DNA of 15,852 nucleotides from Burkholderiales bacterium (GTDB lineage Bacteria > Pseudomonadota > Gammaproteobacteria > Burkholderiales > Casimicrobiaceae): NCBI GenBank assembly GCA_031275075.1, contig JAISPI010000106.1:1-15852 (forward strand). The letters run 5' to 3'. Below the pieces are notes generated by a model, which ran no database searches, was not told the DNA's origin, and saw nothing but the letters and a program-made list of their open reading frames with translations. The translations under genes and the position numbers were made by a program. Positions 1-8,086 of this stretch are shown piece after piece. The number at the start of each line of letters is the position of its first letter. The first letter of the stretch is position 1.

Positions 1-2474
1 GGGATTTTGCCCATTAGCGCGCAGACGGCGGCGAGTTCGGCGGAGCCGAGGTAAACGCGGGTGTCGATCCCGAGGCGGTTGGGGAAGTTGCGGGTGGAGG
101 TGGACATCGCGGTCGAGCCTTTCCGAATCTGCGCCTGGTTGCCCATGCACAGCGAACAGCCGGGCATTTCCATCCGTGCGCCGGATTTGCCGAGCACGCT
201 GTAATAGCCTTCTTCGTTCAGGATCATCGCGTCCATCTTGGTCGGCGGCGCGATCCAGAGGCGAGCCGGAATGTCGCTCTTGCCGTCAAGGACTTTACCG
301 GCGGCGCGGAAATGGCCGATGTTGGTCATGCACGAGCCGATGAACACTTCGTCGATTTTGTCGCCGGAGACTTCGGAGAGCAGTTTCACGTCGTCCGGAT
401 CGTTCGGACAGGCGACGATCGGTTCTTTAATTTCGCTCATGTCGATTTCGATCACTGCCGCGTATTCGGCGTTGGCATCCGCTGTCAACAGTTGCGGATT
501 GGCGATCCACGCTTCCATCGCCTTGATCCGGCGCGCAAGTGTGCGCTTGTCTTCGTAGCCGTTGGCGATCATCCATTTCATCAGCACGATGTTGGAGCGC
601 AGGTATTCGATGATCGGCTCTTTGGAAAGCCGCACGGTGCAGCCGGCGGCGGAGCGTTCGGCAGAGGCGTCGGAAAGTTCAAACGCCTGCTCGACTTTCA
701 GATCGGGCAGCCCTTCGATTTCAAGAATGCGACCGGAGAAGATGTTTTTCTTGCCCTGTTTCGCCACGGTCAGCAGGTCTGCTTTGATCGCGTAGTACGG
801 GATCGCATTGACCAGATCGCGCAATGTGATGCCTTCCTGCATTTTGCCTTTGAAGCGCACGAGGATCGATTCGGGCATATCAAGCGGCATGACGCCGGTG
901 GCTGCGGCGAACGCGACGAGGCCGGAACCGGCGGGGAACGAAATGCCGATCGGGAAACGGGTGTGCGAGTCGCCGCCGGTACCGACGGTGTCCGGGAGCA
1001 GGAAGCGGTTGAGCCAACTGTGGATGACGCCGTCGCCCGGGCGCAACGCGATGCCGCCACGGACGGAGATGAAGGAGGGCAGCGTGCGGTGCGTTTTGAC
1101 ATCGACGAGCTTCGGATAGGCGGCGGTGTGGCAGAAGGACTGCATCACCAGATCGGCGGAAAAGCCCAGGCAGGCGAGGTCTTTCAGCTCGTCGCGGGTC
1201 ATCGGGCCGGTGGTGTCCTGCGAACCGACCGAGGTCATCCGTGGTTCACAGTAGGTGCCGGGACGCACGCCCTTGCCTTCGGGCAGACCGCAGGCGCGCC
1301 CCACCATTTTTTGCGCCAGCGAGAAGCCTTTGCCGGAATCCTTCGGCGCTTGCGGCAGCCGGAACACTGTGGACGGCGGCAGGTTCAGTGCCTCGCGTGC
1401 CTTGGCGGTCAAACCGCGGCCAATGATCAGTGGGATACGGCCACCGGCACGCACTTCGTCGAGCAGCACCGGCGTTTTTAGTGTCGCTTCGGCAATCGCA
1501 GCGCCATTTTTCAGCGCTTTGACGGTTGCTTTTGCACGGTCGATGACGAGTTCGATTTCGTCGCCCATGTTCATTTGCGCAACGTCAATTTCGATTGGCA
1601 ATGCACCGGCGTCTTCTTGGGTGTTGAAAAAGATCGGTGCGATCTTGCCGCCGAGGCAAACGCCGCCGAAACGCTTGTTCGGTACGAACGGGATGTCCTC
1701 GCCGGTCCACCACAGCACGGAGTTGGTCGCCGACTTGCGCGAGGAGCCGGTACCGACGACATCGCCGACATAGGCGACCGGATAGCCCTTCGCTTTTAAC
1801 GCTTCGATCTGCTTGATCGGGCCGCGTTCGCCGGGCTGGTCGGCGTCGATGCCGGGGCGCGGGTTTTTCAGCATCGCCACTGCATGCAGCGGAATGTCCG
1901 GGCGGCTCCAGGCGTCTGGCGCGGGGGAAAGATCGTCGGTGTTGGTTTCGCCGGTGACTTTGAACACGGTGATTTTGAGTTTTTCCGGGACTTCCGGGCG
2001 CGACGTGAACCATTCCGCGTCAGCCCAAGAGCGCAGCACTGCGGCGGCATTGGCGTTGCCTTGCTCAGCCAGTTTGCGCACGTCGTGGAAATAATCGAAC
2101 ATCAACAACGTGAATTTGAGCGTGTTGGCGGCAATCGCGCCGACTTCGGCGTCAGCAAGCAGCGCGATCAGCGGTTTCACGTTGTAGCCGCCGAGCATCG
2201 TACCAAGCAACTCGGTGGCTTTGGCGCGCGAGACGAGCGGGCTTTTTGTTTCGTTTCGGGTGATTTGCGCCAGAAATTCCGCCTTGACTTGCGCTGCGTC
2301 GTCAACACCGGCGGGAACACGGTGCGTGAGCAATTCGAGCAGGAACGCTTCTTCTCCCGCCGGAGGATTCCGCAACAACTGCACCAGCGCCTCGGTTTGT
2401 TGTTTGGAAAGCGGAAGCGGCGGAATACCCAGCGCGGCACGTTCGGCGGCGTGTTGGCGATAAGCGTCTAGCAT
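1..2474 (-). CDS. acnB: Aconitate hydratase B (bifunctional aconitase / 2-methylisocitrate dehydratase), C-terminus cut by window edge
   Basis: AcnB isomerises citrate to isocitrate through cis-aconitate in the cytoplasmic TCA cycle. The family can also hydrate 2-methyl-cis-aconitate. The minus-strand frame is open from ATG 2474 to the left edge (824 full codons). It follows E. coli AcnB (865 aa) along its whole length, so about 40 C-terminal residues are missing. Visible parts are an N-terminal HEAT-like region (about 1-160, starting MLDAYRQHAAERAA), then the swivel region with ETNTDDLSPAPDAWSRPDIP and GTGSSRKSATNS, then the cluster-binding catalytic region. The [4Fe-4S] ligands are C715 (GSCMTNIG), C773 and C776 (PGCSLCMGN). 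The HSWLNR and GGDSHTRFP motifs are intact. AAGGA lies 6 nt before the start. It follows mdh on the same strand after 111 bp, and a perfect TATAAT lies in that gap, so it probably has its own promoter. Family identity is very secure. Confidence 0.97.
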   Translation of the reverse strand, partial: MLDAYRQHAAERAALGIPPLPLSKQQTEALVQLLRNPPAGEEAFLLELLTHRVPAGVDDAAQVKAEFLAQITRNETKSPLVSRAKATELLGTMLGGYNVKPLIALLADAEVGAIAANTLKFTLLMFDYFHDVRKLAEQGNANAAAVLRSWADAEWFTSRPEVPEKLKITVFKVTGETNTDDLSPAPDAWSRPDIPLHAVAMLKNPRPGIDADQPGERGPIKQIEALKAKGYPVAYVGDVVGTGSSRKSATNSVLWWTGEDIPFVPNKRFGGVCLGGKIAPIFFNTQEDAGALPIEIDVAQMNMGDEIELVIDRAKATVKALKNGAAIAEATLKTPVLLDEVRAGGRIPLIIGRGLTAKAREALNLPPSTVFRLPQAPKDSGKGFSLAQKMVGRACGLPEGKGVRPGTYCEPRMTSVGSQDTTGPMTRDELKDLACLGFSADLVMQSFCHTAAYPKLVDVKTHRTLPSFISVRGGIALRPGDGVIHSWLNRFLLPDTVGTGGDSHTRFPIGISFPAGSGLVAFAAATGVMPLDMPESILVRFKGKMQEGITLRDLVNAIPYYAIKADLLTVAKQGKKNIFSGRILEIEGLPDLKVEQAFELSDASAERSAAGCTVRLSKEPIIEYLRSNIVLMKWMIANGYEDKRTLARRIKAMEAWIANPQLLTADANAEYAAVIEIDMSEIKEPIVACPNDPDDVKLLSEVSGDKIDEVFIGSCMTNIGHFRAAGKVLDGKSDIPARLWIAPPTKMDAMILNEEGYYSVLGKSGARMEMPGCSLCMGNQAQIRKGSTAMSTSTRNFPNRLGIDTRVYLGSAELAAVCALMGKI

Positions 2475-2521
2475 TTTGAATCCTTTCTGTGCAAAGCGGA
2501 AAAACAACAGTAAAAACAATA

Positions 2522-2550
2522 ATTATACGATTCGGGAGGTTTTTCCGGCT
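2522..2550 (-). promoter_or_regulatory. Candidate promoter of acnB
   Basis: On the minus strand a perfect TATAAT (2527 to 2522) lies 48 bp upstream of the acnB start. At the standard 17-bp spacing the -35 position reads AGCCGG (2550 to 2545), a poor match that falls inside the mdh-acnB hairpin stem. Either the promoter depends on an activator or it is weak. The -10 is seen directly; activity is inferred. Confidence 0.45.
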
Positions 2551-2575
2551 CAAAGGTGATTGCCTTCGAGCCGGA
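2544..2575 (-). other. Stable inverted repeat between mdh and acnB
   Basis: Arms 2544-2551 and 2568-2575 pair over 8 bp (TCCGGCTC with GAGCCGGA). After one A/C mismatch, 2553-2556 pairs with 2563-2566 (AAGG/CCTT), leaving a 6-nt loop. That is about 12 pairs in total, starting 10 bp after the mdh stop. In the mdh direction the stem is followed by AAAAACC rather than a T-run, so it is not a canonical Rho-independent terminator. It could protect the mdh mRNA 3' end, act in processing, or mark Rho-dependent termination before the acnB promoter. Confidence 0.5.
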
Positions 2576-2585
2576 CGAGGCGGGA

Positions 2586-3572
2586 TTAACCCAGCAACGG
2601 AGCGACTGCCGTGCGCTCTTCCTCAAGCTCTTTTAACGTCACGGCGATCCGTGCCTTGGAAAATTCGTCAATCGGCAGGCCGGGCACGACCTGGTATTCG
2701 CCGTTGGCGCAGGTCACCGGGAAGCCAAACATCACGTCTTCCGGAATGCCGTACTGGCCGCTTGACGGAACGCCCATGGTGACCCAATGGCCGTTCGTGC
2801 CGAGTACCCAGTCGCGGATGTGGCAGATCGCGGCGTTGGCGGCGGAAGCGGCGCTGGAAGCGCCACGCGCCGCGATAATCGCCGCGCCGCGCTTGCCGAC
2901 GGTCGGCAGGAACACGTCGCTGTTCCAAGCGTCATCATTGATTTTGTCCTTGAGCGAAGCGCCGCCGCAGACGGCGAAGCGATAATCGGCGTACATCGTC
3001 GGCGAATGGTTGCCCCAAACGGCGATTTTTTCGATGCCGGCGACCGGCACGCCGGCTTTTAACGCCAGTTGCATCAGCGCCCGGTTGTGGTCGAGCCGCA
3101 ACATCGCGGTGAAATTCCTTTTCGGCAGCGACGGCGCCGATTTCATCGCGATATAAGCATTGGTGTTGGCCGGATTGCCAACGACCAGTACTCTGACGTC
3201 ACGGCTGGCGACGGCGTCGAGCGCCTTGCCCTGGGCGATGAAAATCTTGGCGTTTTCCTGAAGCAGGTCGCTGCGCTCCATCCCCGGGCCGCGTGGTTTA
3301 GCGCCAACCAGCAGCGCAATGTCGGTATCGCGGAAAGCGTCTTTGGGATCACCGAACCCCTGCATGCCGGCAACCAGCGGGAAGGCGCAGTCCTCGATCT
3401 CCATCATCACGCCTTTCAGCGCGTCCTGCGGCTTTTCCATCGGTAGTTCGAGAAGTTGCAGAATCACCGGCTGATCCGGCCCCAACATTTCGCCGGAAGC
3501 AATCCGAAACAGCAGGCTGTAGCCGATTTGACCGGCGGCACCGGTAACACTGACGCGAACAGGTTTTTTCAT
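2586..3572 (-). CDS. mdh: Malate dehydrogenase (NAD-dependent)
   Basis: The enzyme oxidises L-malate to oxaloacetate with NAD+ in the cytoplasm, making NADH and the oxaloacetate used by GltA encoded across the divergent promoter region. The protein is 328 aa, the usual length for the cytosolic-type enzyme of betaproteobacteria. The N-terminal Rossmann motif is TGAAGQIGYSLLFRI (G11, G14, G17). The substrate-loop arginines are R94 and R100 in KPRGPGMERSDLL. VGNPANTNAY follows at about 131-140. The catalytic pair is D161 (MLRLDHNRAL) and H189 (VWGNHSPTMY), and R164 completes the substrate site. An AAGGAG Shine-Dalgarno sequence lies 6 nt before ATG 3572. A promoter-like pair lies about 76 bp upstream. 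The gene diverges from gltA and precedes acnB on the same strand. No oddities in the protein. Confidence 0.97.
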   Translation of the reverse strand: MKKPVRVSVTGAAGQIGYSLLFRIASGEMLGPDQPVILQLLELPMEKPQDALKGVMMEIEDCAFPLVAGMQGFGDPKDAFRDTDIALLVGAKPRGPGMERSDLLQENAKIFIAQGKALDAVASRDVRVLVVGNPANTNAYIAMKSAPSLPKRNFTAMLRLDHNRALMQLALKAGVPVAGIEKIAVWGNHSPTMYADYRFAVCGGASLKDKINDDAWNSDVFLPTVGKRGAAIIAARGASSAASAANAAICHIRDWVLGTNGHWVTMGVPSSGQYGIPEDVMFGFPVTCANGEYQVVPGLPIDEFSKARIAVTLKELEEERTAVAPLLG

Positions 3573-3647
3573 TTAGGGCTCCTTGGTTCAAAAAGTAGCG
3601 ATGCCTGGAAGACAGCAACGCAAAAGATGAAATGGCGAAAACACTTA

Positions 3648-3676
3648 ATGTTAGGCTGGACATTCCAAGCTGTAAA
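3648..3676 (-). promoter_or_regulatory. Candidate sigma70-type promoter of mdh
   Basis: On the minus strand TTTACA (3676 to 3671; 5 of 6 matches to the -35 consensus) is followed after exactly 17 bp by TAACAT (3653 to 3648; 4 of 6 matches to the -10 consensus). The expected transcript start is near 3641, leaving a leader of about 70 nt before the mdh ATG. The 22-bp-spaced direct repeat at 3701-3731 begins 25 bp upstream of this -35. Seen by eye; activity is inferred. Confidence 0.5.
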
Positions 3677-3700
3677 GGGCTTAAATTACCCGTTTCACTT

Positions 3701-3731
3701 TAGGGTTATAGGTCATTGGCAGTAGGGTTAT
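3701..3731. repeat. Two 9-bp direct repeats, 22-bp periodicity, possible operator
   Basis: TAGGGTTAT occurs at 3701-3709 and again at 3723-3731. Start-to-start distance is 22 bp, about two helical turns, so two bound protein subunits would face the same side of the DNA. Relative to the predicted mdh start near 3641 the repeats centre at about -64 and -86, a typical activator position. Relative to the predicted gltA start near 3820 they centre at about -115 and -93. I do not recognise the motif as the site of a known regulator. Confidence 0.4.
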
Positions 3732-3784
3732 TAAGTCGATAAAGCGGGTTTCCGTGGAAAAGTTAATTCGGTGACAAAACATGC

Positions 3785-3813
3785 GTGACACTACCCCTGA
3801 TCTTGCTTACAAT
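3785..3813 (+). promoter_or_regulatory. Candidate sigma70-type promoter of gltA
   Basis: GTGACA (3785-3790; 5 of 6 matches to the -35 consensus), a 17-bp spacer, then TACAAT (3808-3813; 5 of 6 matches to the -10 consensus). The predicted start near 3820 leaves a leader of about 42 nt that ends in a purine-rich Shine-Dalgarno stretch before ATG 3862. This is the best promoter match in the window and probably drives gltA-sucA-sucB-lpdA. A short inverted repeat, TTTCCGTGGAAA (3749-3760), lies about 25 bp upstream. Confidence 0.65.
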
Positions 3814-3861
3814 GAAGCGCAACTCCATTAACTAACCATTGCAAAAGGAAAGGGAAAGGCC

Positions 3862-5166
3862 ATGACGGAAAAAACTGCGACCATTTCGTTTTCAGACGGT
3901 TCACCAGCGATCACGCTGCCGATGTTTGAGGCAAGCATGGGGCCGGATGTAATCGACATCCGAGCGTTGTATGGAAAGACTGGCAAGTTTACTTACGACC
4001 CGGGTTTCCTTTCGACGGCATCATGCGGCTCCACCATCACTTTCATTGATGGTGACAAGGGCGAGTTGCTTTATCGCGGTTATCCGATTGACGATCTGGC
4101 GCACCACTGCAACTTTCTCGAAGTTTGCCAACTGCTGATTTACGGCAACCTTCCGACGAAAGAGCAGAACGATAAATTCACCCAGCGGGTGCTGCACCAC
4201 ACGATGGTGCATGAGCAGATGCACTATTTCTTGCGCGGTTTTCGCCGAGATTCGCACCCGATGGCGGTGTTGACTGGATTGGTCGGGGCGATGTCGGCCT
4301 TCTATCCGGATTCGATGGATATCCATGATGCGAAGAAGCGCGAGATGTCGGCGATCCGCCTGATCTCGAAAATGCCGGCGCTGGTGGCGATGGCGTACAA
4401 GTACTCGATCGGCGAACCGTATGTGTATCCCGACAACAGCCTGTCCTATGCTGGCAACTTCCTGCGAATGATGTTTGCAACGCCATGCGAACCGTACAAG
4501 GTCAATCCGGTGATCGAGCGGGCCTTCGACCGCATTCTGACCCTGCATGCGGATCACGAGCAAAATGCTTCGACCTCGACCGTGCGCTTGTGCGCTTCCT
4601 CTGGCACCAACCCGATCGCGGCGATTGCCGCCGGTGTGGCGTGTCTGTGGGGGCCGTCGCATGGCGGCGCCAACGAAGCCTGCCTCATGATGTTGGACGA
4701 GATTCAGGCGGCAGGTGGCGTTGAAAAGATCGGCGAATTTGTTGCCAAGGTCAAAGACAAGAATTCCGGCGTCCGGCTGATGGGCTTCGGTCATCGCGTC
4801 TACAAGAATTACGATCCGCGCGCCAAGCTGATGCGCGAAACCTGCCACGAAGTGCTTAACGAGCTTGGGCTGGGCAACGATCCCCAATTCAAGTTGGCGA
4901 TGACGCTGGAGAAAATTGCGCTGGAAGACGATTATTTCGTATCTCGCAAACTGTATCCGAACGTCGATTTCTACTCCGGTATCGTCCAGAAAGCGATCGG
5001 TATTCCGACGCCGCTGTTCACTGCGATTTTCGCGCTGGCGCGCACCGTCGGCTGGATCGCGCAATTGAATGAGATGATCGCCGATCCCGAGTATAAGATC
5101 GGTCGGCCGCGTCAGCGTTATATCGGCGAGAAGACTCGTAAGGTAAAACCGATAAATGAGCGTTAA
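3862..5166 (+). CDS. gltA: Citrate synthase, type II (hexameric, NADH-sensitive family)
   Basis: GltA condenses oxaloacetate with acetyl-CoA to make citrate, the entry step of the TCA cycle, in the cytoplasm. The protein has 434 aa, normal for proteobacterial type II enzymes (E. coli 427). The N-terminal beta-rich region (GDKGELLYRGYPIDDLA, about 65-81) is typical of this type. Active-site residues are all visible: H229 and H232 in LHADHEQNAS, H267 in WGPSHGGANE, H311 in GFGHRVYKNYDPRA (with R320 downstream), and D369 in NVDFYSGI. The C-terminal GRPRQRYIGE is also conserved. ATG 3862 follows AAGGAAAGGGAAAGG. sucA begins 42 bp after the stop with no terminator between them, so the two are likely co-transcribed. 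The gene diverges from mdh. Type II enzymes are known to be inhibited by NADH; here that is inferred from family membership only. Confidence 0.98.
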   Translation: MTEKTATISFSDGSPAITLPMFEASMGPDVIDIRALYGKTGKFTYDPGFLSTASCGSTITFIDGDKGELLYRGYPIDDLAHHCNFLEVCQLLIYGNLPTKEQNDKFTQRVLHHTMVHEQMHYFLRGFRRDSHPMAVLTGLVGAMSAFYPDSMDIHDAKKREMSAIRLISKMPALVAMAYKYSIGEPYVYPDNSLSYAGNFLRMMFATPCEPYKVNPVIERAFDRILTLHADHEQNASTSTVRLCASSGTNPIAAIAAGVACLWGPSHGGANEACLMMLDEIQAAGGVEKIGEFVAKVKDKNSGVRLMGFGHRVYKNYDPRAKLMRETCHEVLNELGLGNDPQFKLAMTLEKIALEDDYFVSRKLYPNVDFYSGIVQKAIGIPTPLFTAIFALARTVGWIAQLNEMIADPEYKIGRPRQRYIGEKTRKVKPINER

Positions 5167-5208
5167 GCAACGCGGGGCGGGTTTCGAACATGAGTCATGA
5201 GGTAAGCG

Positions 5209-8064
5209 ATGAATCGTCCTACTGGCATGAAGGATAATTTATCCACCAGTGCCTTGTTCGGAGGCAATGCCCCGTTTATTGAAGAGCAGTACGAACGTTA
5301 TCTTGAAGACCCGTCGTCAGTCGGCGAAGAATGGCGCGATTATTTCGACCGACTGCGCGGCGGGGTTCGTGATGTACCGCATGCGCCGATTGTGCGCGCT
5401 TTCGAGCAGTTGGCGAAAGCGCCGACACAACCGGTTGCGGCGGCAAACCCCGGAGGGATTCACGACAGCCAACAGGCAGCGGTGCAGCTGCTGATCAGCC
5501 GCTACCGGATCCTCGGGATACAACAGGCCAACCTCGATCCGCTTCAACGGCACCCGTCGGGACCGCTGCCGGAACTTGATCCGAAGACATACGGTTTTAC
5601 CGATGTTGATATGGAAACCGAGTTTGCCACCGGATCATTGCATTTTGCGCCGCACGCCAAGCTTAAAGACATCTTACGGCTCTTGAAGGACACTTATTGC
5701 CGGACAATAGGCGTCGAATTCATGTACATGACCAACACCACGCAGCGTGAATGGTTGCGTGAACGATTGGAAACGGTGCATGGACGACCAGAGATCGCTC
5801 CGGCGACGCAACGGTTTATTTTGGAACGGCTCACTGCCGCGGAAACACTGGAGCGTTATCTGCACACCCGTTATGTTGGACAGAAACGATTTTCGGGCGA
5901 GGGCGGAGAGACGTTGTTGCCGATGCTCGATCATTTTATCCAGAAAGCGGGCGCTGACGGTGCGCAGGAAATCGTGATCGGCATGGCGCACCGTTCGCGG
6001 CTCAATGTGCTGATCAATACGATGGGCAAAATGCCGTCCGAACTGTTCAGCGAATTTGAGGGAAAAGTCTCGCTCGATCTGCTGGCGGGCGACGTCAAAT
6101 ACCACAAAGGTTTTTCGTCGAACGTTACGACACCCGGCGGTCCTGTTCACTTGTCGCTTGCGTTCAATCCTTCGCATCTCGAAATTGTCAATCCGGTGGT
6201 CGAAGGTTCAGTGCGTGCTCGTCAACGGCGACGCAACGATCTGACCGGCGACAAGGTGCTGCCAATACTGATTCACGGCGATGCGGCGTTGGCCGGACAG
6301 GGCGTCAATCAGGAAGTGTTGAACATGGCGCAAACACGCGGTTACACCACAGGCGGTACGGTGCATATCGTGGTCAACAATCAGATCGGTTTTACCACGT
6401 CCGATCCGCGCGACACCCGTGGAACGACGTACTGCACCGACATCGCCAAGATGATCGAAGCGCCTATTTTGCACGTCAATGGCGACGATCCCGAGATTTG
6501 TTTGTTTGCGATTGAGTTGGCGCTGGCGTTCCGAATGAAATTTCATAAAGACGTTTTTATCGATCTGGTGTGCTTCCGAAAACTGGGGCACAACGAAGCC
6601 GATGAACCGATGGTCACACAGCCGTTGATGTACAAAAAAATCAACGCTCATATCGGGACACGCAAACTCTACGCTGATCGGCTTGAACAGGCTGGCGTGA
6701 TTACGGCAGGCGAAGCCGACAAGATGGTTGCGACTTATCGGGCGGCGCTTGATCGCGGTGAACATACCAACAGCACGATCCTGTCCAATTACACAACGTC
6801 GCATCCGGCCAATTGGGTGCCGTACAAAGGAAAACAGTGGACCGAGCCGGTTGATACCCGGGTCGATTATGCGCATTTGCAAACGTTGGCGCGAAAAATC
6901 ACCGAAGTACCCGCCCATTTCAAATTGCATCCGCGTGTCGAGAAGGTGATCGCCGACCGCAGAACAATGGGAGAGGGCAAGTTGCCGCTCGACTGGGGGA
7001 TGGCGGAAAATCTCGGTTACGCCGTGCTGCTTGACCGTGGCTATCCCGTGCGTTTGTCAGGAGAGGATGTCGGGCGAGGCACTTTTTCGCACAGGCACGC
7101 GGTGTTGCACGATCAAAATCGCGAACGCTGGGATGCAGGGTCTTGGATACCGTTGCAGCACATCAAGGAAAAACAGCCGGAATTTGAAATCATCGATTCG
7201 GTTCTGACCGAAAATGCCGTGTTGGCTTTTGAGTATGGCTATGCAACATCGGCGCCCGAACAAATGGTGATCTGGGAGGCGCAGTTTGGCGATTTCGCCA
7301 ACGGCGCACAAGTGGTGATCGACCAGTTCATCAGCTCTGGCGAAGTGAAATGGGGACGCTTGTGCGGATTGACGTTGCTGCTGCCGCACGGTTACGAAGG
7401 GCAGGGGCCGGAGCACTCGTCGGCGCGACCCGAACGGTTCTTGCAATTGTGCGCACAGCACAACATGCAGTTTGTAGTGCCCTCGACACCGGCGCAGATG
7501 TTTCATCTGTTATGCCGTCAGATGTTGCGACCCTACCGCAAACCGCTGGTGGTCATGACACCGAAGAGTTTGTTGCGTCACAAAGAAGCGGTATCGGAAC
7601 TGCGCGAGCTTTCAGACGGCAAGTTCCACAACGTGATTGGCGACGCAGCGGCCGATCCGAAAAAAATCAAACGTATCGTCTTGTGCTCCGGCAAAATTTA
7701 TTACGAACTCAACGCTTACCGGCGCGAACACCAGCGCGAAGATGTGGCGATTGTGCGTCTCGAACAACAATACCCTTTCCCGCATGAGGCGTTTAAGGCG
7801 GAAATTGGCCGTTATCCGAAAGCGACGGAAATCGTCTGGTGTCAGGAAGAGCCGCAAAACCAGGGCGCCTGGTACCGTTTGCGGGCATACTTGCGGACGG
7901 ACAAGGGCGACAATCTCGTGTTGGCCTATGCTGGACGTGCGGTCTCGGCATCGCCGGCCGTAGGCTATACAGCCAAACACACTGCGGAACAGAAGAAAGT
8001 TATCGAAGACGCCTTTGCGGATTCTTCGGCGCTGGCACCTGGCGGCATGTTTACCAAAGGATAA
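5209..8064 (+). CDS. sucA: 2-oxoglutarate dehydrogenase E1 component (thiamine diphosphate-dependent)
   Basis: E1o decarboxylates 2-oxoglutarate and transfers the succinyl group to the lipoyl arm of SucB, within the cytoplasmic 2-oxoglutarate dehydrogenase complex. It is 951 aa, within the family range (E. coli 933). The N-terminus carries the E1o-specific segment that binds the E2/E3 core (FIEEQYERYLEDPSSVGEEWRDYF is split here as FIEEQYERYL and DPSSVGEEWRDYF, about 22-46). H261 (MAHRSRLN) and H299 (GDVKYHKGFSS) match the E. coli catalytic histidines H260 and H298. The cofactor motif runs from HGDAALAGQG (D358) to VVNNQIGFTT (N390, N391). The transketolase-like pyrimidine and C-terminal regions follow (HGYEGQGPEHSSARPERFLQ at about 729, SPAVGYTAKHTAEQ near the end). 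GAGG lies 6 nt before ATG 5209; an in-frame ATG at 5227 is a less likely start. sucB follows after 22 bp. Confidence 0.97.
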   Translation: MNRPTGMKDNLSTSALFGGNAPFIEEQYERYLEDPSSVGEEWRDYFDRLRGGVRDVPHAPIVRAFEQLAKAPTQPVAAANPGGIHDSQQAAVQLLISRYRILGIQQANLDPLQRHPSGPLPELDPKTYGFTDVDMETEFATGSLHFAPHAKLKDILRLLKDTYCRTIGVEFMYMTNTTQREWLRERLETVHGRPEIAPATQRFILERLTAAETLERYLHTRYVGQKRFSGEGGETLLPMLDHFIQKAGADGAQEIVIGMAHRSRLNVLINTMGKMPSELFSEFEGKVSLDLLAGDVKYHKGFSSNVTTPGGPVHLSLAFNPSHLEIVNPVVEGSVRARQRRRNDLTGDKVLPILIHGDAALAGQGVNQEVLNMAQTRGYTTGGTVHIVVNNQIGFTTSDPRDTRGTTYCTDIAKMIEAPILHVNGDDPEICLFAIELALAFRMKFHKDVFIDLVCFRKLGHNEADEPMVTQPLMYKKINAHIGTRKLYADRLEQAGVITAGEADKMVATYRAALDRGEHTNSTILSNYTTSHPANWVPYKGKQWTEPVDTRVDYAHLQTLARKITEVPAHFKLHPRVEKVIADRRTMGEGKLPLDWGMAENLGYAVLLDRGYPVRLSGEDVGRGTFSHRHAVLHDQNRERWDAGSWIPLQHIKEKQPEFEIIDSVLTENAVLAFEYGYATSAPEQMVIWEAQFGDFANGAQVVIDQFISSGEVKWGRLCGLTLLLPHGYEGQGPEHSSARPERFLQLCAQHNMQFVVPSTPAQMFHLLCRQMLRPYRKPLVVMTPKSLLRHKEAVSELRELSDGKFHNVIGDAAADPKKIKRIVLCSGKIYYELNAYRREHQREDVAIVRLEQQYPFPHEAFKAEIGRYPKATEIVWCQEEPQNQGAWYRLRAYLRTDKGDNLVLAYAGRAVSASPAVGYTAKHTAEQKKVIEDAFADSSALAPGGMFTKG

Positions 8065-8086
8065 AGCACGGAAGGAAACAGTCACG

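Noticed and set aside
312..1481. 389-codon open frame on the plus strand
   Set aside because: It lies entirely antisense to acnB, whose protein matches its family residue by residue. The antisense frame has no recognisable domain and its composition (rich in H, R, D, G) is what a high-GC antisense frame gives.
3456..3725. 89-codon plus-strand frame across the mdh start and intergenic region
   Set aside because: Most of it is antisense to the mdh N-terminus, no ribosome site precedes it and it resembles no known protein.
4021..5064. 347-codon open frame on the minus strand
   Set aside because: Fully antisense to gltA, with the Arg/His-rich composition of a shadow frame and no recognisable motif.
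8015..8086. Upstream extension of sucB into sucA
   Set aside because: The 24 extra residues do not match E2 proteins, and ATG 8087 has a good Shine-Dalgarno and the exact family N-terminus.
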